NCBI GenBank assembly: GCA_036522155.1
Contig: DATDGI010000395.1
Span: 1 to 8,221 of the forward strand
Reading direction: 5' to 3'
Length of the DNA stretch: 8,221 bases
From: UBA9676 sp036522155
GTDB taxonomy: Bacteria; Actinomycetota; Actinomycetes; Streptosporangiales; Streptosporangiaceae
Positions 5,700 through 8,221 of this stretch are shown here, one piece after another (position 1 is the stretch's first letter; each line of letters starts with the position of its first letter). A model generated the notes under the pieces. That model saw only the letters and a program-made list of their open reading frames with translations. It searched no databases and was not told the origin of the DNA. The translations under genes and the position numbers were made by a program.

Positions 5700-7849
5700 C
5701 GGGGGCGCTCCCGGCGGGTGCGGCCGCCCGCCCAGGCCGGTGCGCCCGGCCAGGCTGGCGAGTCGGATCCGGCCGGCTCCGCGGCCGGCGAACCAGTCGA
5801 CGGTCCAGGCTGGGCCGGACGGGGCCACGGCTGATCCTCCCCGTCGCCCTCGGCCGCCCAGGCGGGTGGCGGCCCGTTAGCCCTAACCGGCCCGACGTTG
5901 CTGACGGGCCCGGCGGCCGCCGCCCGCGGCCGGCCCGGGATGCGGGCGGTGACGCTCACGGCCAGTGGCACCACCCCGTCCGGGGCGCCGCGCAGGACGA
6001 GGGCGAACTCATCCGGCTGGAGTGCGCACATCGCCTCACCGGTCATGACCGGGGCCCAGTCGGCCCCGGGAGGTGCGGCCGAGGGCGTCCCGGCGGTCAC
6101 CGGCCCAGCAGCACCGCTGGCCAAGCCCGCCACCGCAGTCGCCGCGGCAGCCTGGCTTGCCGCGGCCGCCGGGCCTGTCGCGGCGGCCTGGTCCGGCCAG
6201 CCGCTGGCCGGCGCCACGTGGTAGCCGGGCTGGCTCCCGGCTGGCACCAGATGATGGCCGGTCAGCCTGGCGAGCTGCCCGGCCAGGGGGCCGTCCGCCA
6301 GCCGGTGGATGACGAGCACACCGGCCTGGCTGGCCAGCCTGCGCGCCGCTGCCGCGGAGGTGGTGCTCAGCACCGTCGCCAGCCCGGAACCGGTACCCGC
6401 GGTCACTAAGGCGGCTAATGCCTGCGGATCGGCGGTCTCGCACTGGCCAAACCAGGCCAGCCCGTCGCCCCCGATCCCCGCCTGGGCCAGGCCGGTGAAG
6501 ATATCCGCGAGATCCCTGGCCACCAGATTCGCGATGCTGTCGGCCGCCTGCCCGTACGTGGCCCGGTCGAGTGAGAACAGGACAACCCCTCGCTGCCGGA
6601 TAACCGAGGCCAGGCTGATCCGGCTGCCATCGGCCGCCGCCGGGACGCCGCCCAGCCACCGGCCCAGTGGTGAGCCGCGCAAGCTGGCCAGTTGCCCGGC
6701 CACGGTGCTGGTGATGGCCTGATCCGCCGCCAGCCGGGCGGCGCTGGTCGCGACCCGGTCGGCCAGCGCGGCCCGCTGCGGGTAATAGGCGGGTACCCGG
6801 TCCATCCGGGTCTGGAGCGCGCCGGGACGCAGCAGCGCGGCGACATCATCGAGCACGGCCCGGCCATCCTCCGCAGGCGCCGCCCCGGCCACGGCGAACA
6901 CGTCAGTCAGCACGGACTGGCAGCCCAGCCGGGCCGGCTCCGGCGCCCGGGCCCAGTCGATCATGCCCAGGGCCAGTGCCGCGTTACGCGCCGGGTCGCC
7001 ACCCAGGAAGGGCTCGTAGCAGCCCGGCCCCGTCGCCCCGAACCGCGCCAGCGGCGCCCCGGCCGCCGCGCACACCTCAGCCAGCGAGGCCGGCAGCCCG
7101 GGGCTGGCCGCCAGGTCGACCACGATCACCGGTTTGCGGAGCCGGATCGCCGCGTGGGCCAGCTGAAATCCTGACCCGGCCACCGCCGCCGGGGCCGCGC
7201 CGGTGACCAGCACGCCGCGCTCCGCCGCCGGCCAGCCGACGACGGCCGGCCGGCCGGTGCCGGGAACGACACCCAGGGCGGCCCCTGTCCGGCTGAGTAC
7301 GCCCCCGGAGCCGATGAAGGCCGCGGTCAGCCGCCGCCGGGCCCCGGCGGCCAGTCCCGGGCGCGGGGCGGGCAGCCGCCACTCGTCGGTATGCAGCCAG
7401 TCCAGCCACCAGGCCGCCGCCGCCACGGCGGCGGCGAGGATGAGCCCGGCTGGGAACTGGCCGGGGAACCACTCCACCGGGCGGGCGGGCAGGCTGCCCA
7501 GGTGGGCCAGCCGCGCCGGGTCCGACCCCAGGCGGGTGAGCAGGTCCAGCAGCTCCCGTGGGGCGGCGGTCAGCCCGGCCAGGGCGGTACCCGGGCCGAT
7601 GGCGAGGATCCAGACCAGGCCGGCGGCGGCGGGGATGGCCAGCCATACCGGCCGCCATCGGGTGATCTTCCCTGTCGCGTGTAAGGCGACCGCCAGCCCC
7701 AGGGTGACCTGGCCGAACAATAAGCCAGCGAGCAGAGCCAGGAGGCTCAGCGTGGCCAGGACCTCACGGCGGCCGGGCGTGCCCGGCGGCATCAGGTAAC
7801 GCGCCCGCCGCGGTGCACGCTGCCGGGCGGATAACGAGGCGGCAGACAT
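5696..7849 (-). CDS. Membrane protein with degenerate VirD4/TraM-recognition-like ATPase domain
   Basis: A 717-aa protein with a basic N-terminus (RQRAPRRAR) followed by hydrophobic segments at about 29-55, 68-93 and 131-150, then a cytoplasmic domain. The domain follows the order of actinobacterial VirD4/TraG-type coupling proteins. ERGVLVTGAAPAAVAGSGF (210-228) sits where Walker A belongs but has no GKT/GKS. VIVVDLAASPGLPASLAEV (241-259) matches the 'VVVVDPKGSPxL' strand. GVVLFSLDRATYG (421-433) matches the 'VVLFSLD' strand. GLAWFGQCETA (463-473) sits at Walker B with Gly-Gln for the acidic pair. VLVIHRLADGPLAGQLARLTG (511-531) matches the late core. An Ala-rich linker (about 552-595) leads to a conserved-looking segment (about 602-640, ending VSVTARIPGR) and a Pro-rich tail. 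The ATG is six bases after the preceding stop; the best purine run (GGGA) is 13 bases upstream, so coupling is likely. It is probably a pseudo-ATPase scaffold. Family assignment is moderate; function is unknown. Confidence 0.82.
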   Translation of the reverse strand: MSAASLSARQRAPRRARYLMPPGTPGRREVLATLSLLALLAGLLFGQVTLGLAVALHATGKITRWRPVWLAIPAAAGLVWILAIGPGTALAGLTAAPRELLDLLTRLGSDPARLAHLGSLPARPVEWFPGQFPAGLILAAAVAAAAWWLDWLHTDEWRLPAPRPGLAAGARRRLTAAFIGSGGVLSRTGAALGVVPGTGRPAVVGWPAAERGVLVTGAAPAAVAGSGFQLAHAAIRLRKPVIVVDLAASPGLPASLAEVCAAAGAPLARFGATGPGCYEPFLGGDPARNAALALGMIDWARAPEPARLGCQSVLTDVFAVAGAAPAEDGRAVLDDVAALLRPGALQTRMDRVPAYYPQRAALADRVATSAARLAADQAITSTVAGQLASLRGSPLGRWLGGVPAAADGSRISLASVIRQRGVVLFSLDRATYGQAADSIANLVARDLADIFTGLAQAGIGGDGLAWFGQCETADPQALAALVTAGTGSGLATVLSTTSAAAARRLASQAGVLVIHRLADGPLAGQLARLTGHHLVPAGSQPGYHVAPASGWPDQAAATGPAAAASQAAAATAVAGLASGAAGPVTAGTPSAAPPGADWAPVMTGEAMCALQPDEFALVLRGAPDGVVPLAVSVTARIPGRPRAAAAGPVSNVGPVRANGPPPAWAAEGDGEDQPWPRPAQPGPSTGSPAAEPAGSDSPAWPGAPAWAGGRTRRERPR
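5708..5712 (-). promoter_or_regulatory. Ribosome binding site that fixes the GTG start at 5699
   Basis: Minus-strand GGGAG lies eight bases before the GTG at 5699, inside the last codons of the upstream gene. With the GTGA stop-start overlap it argues for translational coupling, and for this start over the in-frame ATG at 5828. Confidence 0.6.
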
Positions 7850-7855
7850 GATGGG

Positions 7856-8221
7856 TCAAGGTTCCCAGCCCTGCGCGGTGTGTGTCCAGGCGGTTGCCAG
7901 ACCATCTGTGTCAGTTGCGGGCGTGGCCGGGCTCGCGGCCTGGACGACGATGCGGAACAGGTCGGGCCGGAGCATGGCCGTGGTCAGCGCGATCGGGTAG
8001 TGGGCCGGATCCTCGAAGCTCACGGTCACGGTGGCCACCGGCTGGCCGGCGCCCAGCCGCAGGCTGCGGGCGACCGACGGCGGTGGCGGCGCCAGTTCGA
8101 TCTGCAAGGCCCGGGCCCGTCCCGGCCCAGCGGCCGACGTTTGGCCCCGCCCCGGCCACAGTGGCCCGCTCCCCCCGGCCAGGCCGCTCGCGCCCGCAGG
8201 CCCGCTCGTCCCAGCCGATCC
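7856..8221 (-). CDS. 3' end of a gene with a UTRA-like C-terminal domain (runs off right edge)
   Basis: The frame is open from the window edge to TGA at 7858-7856, giving 121 visible codons. The first ~38 are low-complexity Gly/Ala/Ser/Pro, reading like a flexible linker. The last ~83 contain IELAPPPPSVARSLRLGAGQ, then PVATVTVSF, then PIALTTAMLRPDLFRIVVQ. This resembles the UTRA domain of GntR/HutC-type regulators, where a pattern close to 'AxxLGLxxGxPV ... PLxxxxxYxRxDxF' forms a small-molecule-binding beta fold. No ATG or GTG occurs in frame in the visible part. A TTG at 8107 would give an 83-aa domain-only protein but has no good Shine-Dalgarno, so I take the gene as truncated by the window. 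It is six bases upstream of the membrane pseudo-ATPase gene and so probably belongs to the same transcription unit. A regulator of the operon is possible. The Gly/Ser linker is unusual for a GntR protein, so a different domain may lie upstream. Confidence 0.55.
   Translation of the reverse strand, partial: GSAGTSGPAGASGLAGGSGPLWPGRGQTSAAGPGRARALQIELAPPPPSVARSLRLGAGQPVATVTVSFEDPAHYPIALTTAMLRPDLFRIVVQAASPATPATDTDGLATAWTHTAQGWEP

Noticed and set aside
5697..5828. ATG at 5828 as the start of the 733-aa protein (776-aa version)
   Set aside because: It would overlap the upstream gene by 133 bp and add a Gly/Pro/Arg-rich stretch that is the shifted frame of that gene. GTG 5699 has the stop-start overlap and a well-spaced GGGAG.
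396..7849. A complete conjugative element or type IV secretion locus
   Set aside because: No relaxase, integrase, lytic transglycosylase, VirB6/VirB8-like gene, origin of transfer or attachment site is visible, and the left flank is a core cell-wall gene.

Overview
This window is very GC-rich DNA with strong G/C bias at third codon positions and Ala/Gly/Pro/Arg-rich proteins. Together with a murT-type Mur ligase gene, this points to a high-GC actinomycete. The genus cannot be fixed from the sequence, though a Streptosporangiales/Thermomonosporaceae-like origin is plausible. All five genes I support lie on the minus strand, so transcription runs from the right edge to the left edge. No tRNA, rRNA, CRISPR array, insertion sequence or clear attachment site was seen.

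Layout in transcription order: (1) the 3' end of a gene entering from the right edge (8221-7856), whose last ~85 codons resemble a UTRA effector-binding domain; (2) a 717-aa membrane protein with a coupling-protein (VirD4/TraG/TraD)-like fold pattern but no recognisable Walker A or B residues (7849-5696); (3) a 733-aa membrane protein, overlapping the previous gene by 4 bp (GTGA), also with a TraG/TraD-like layout, a P-loop whose lysine is replaced by Trp, and a long Ser/Thr-rich insertion (5699-3498); (4) after a 90-bp gap with GGCC palindromes, a 1003-aa HerA/VirB4-type ATPase with intact Walker motifs and a four-cysteine cluster (3407-396); (5) 11 bp further on, the first 128 codons of murT, a lipid II amidation subunit, running off the left edge.

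The main interest is the trio of ATPase-fold proteins encoded side by side: two membrane-anchored proteins that look catalytically dead and one soluble, apparently active ATPase. The simplest inference is a single envelope-associated complex, derived from conjugative coupling machinery, in which the active ATPase is docked on membrane-bound pseudo-ATPase partners. Nothing here shows the substrate (DNA, protein or other). There is no relaxase, integrase or other conjugation gene in view, and the neighbouring cell-wall gene suggests a chromosomal housekeeping location.
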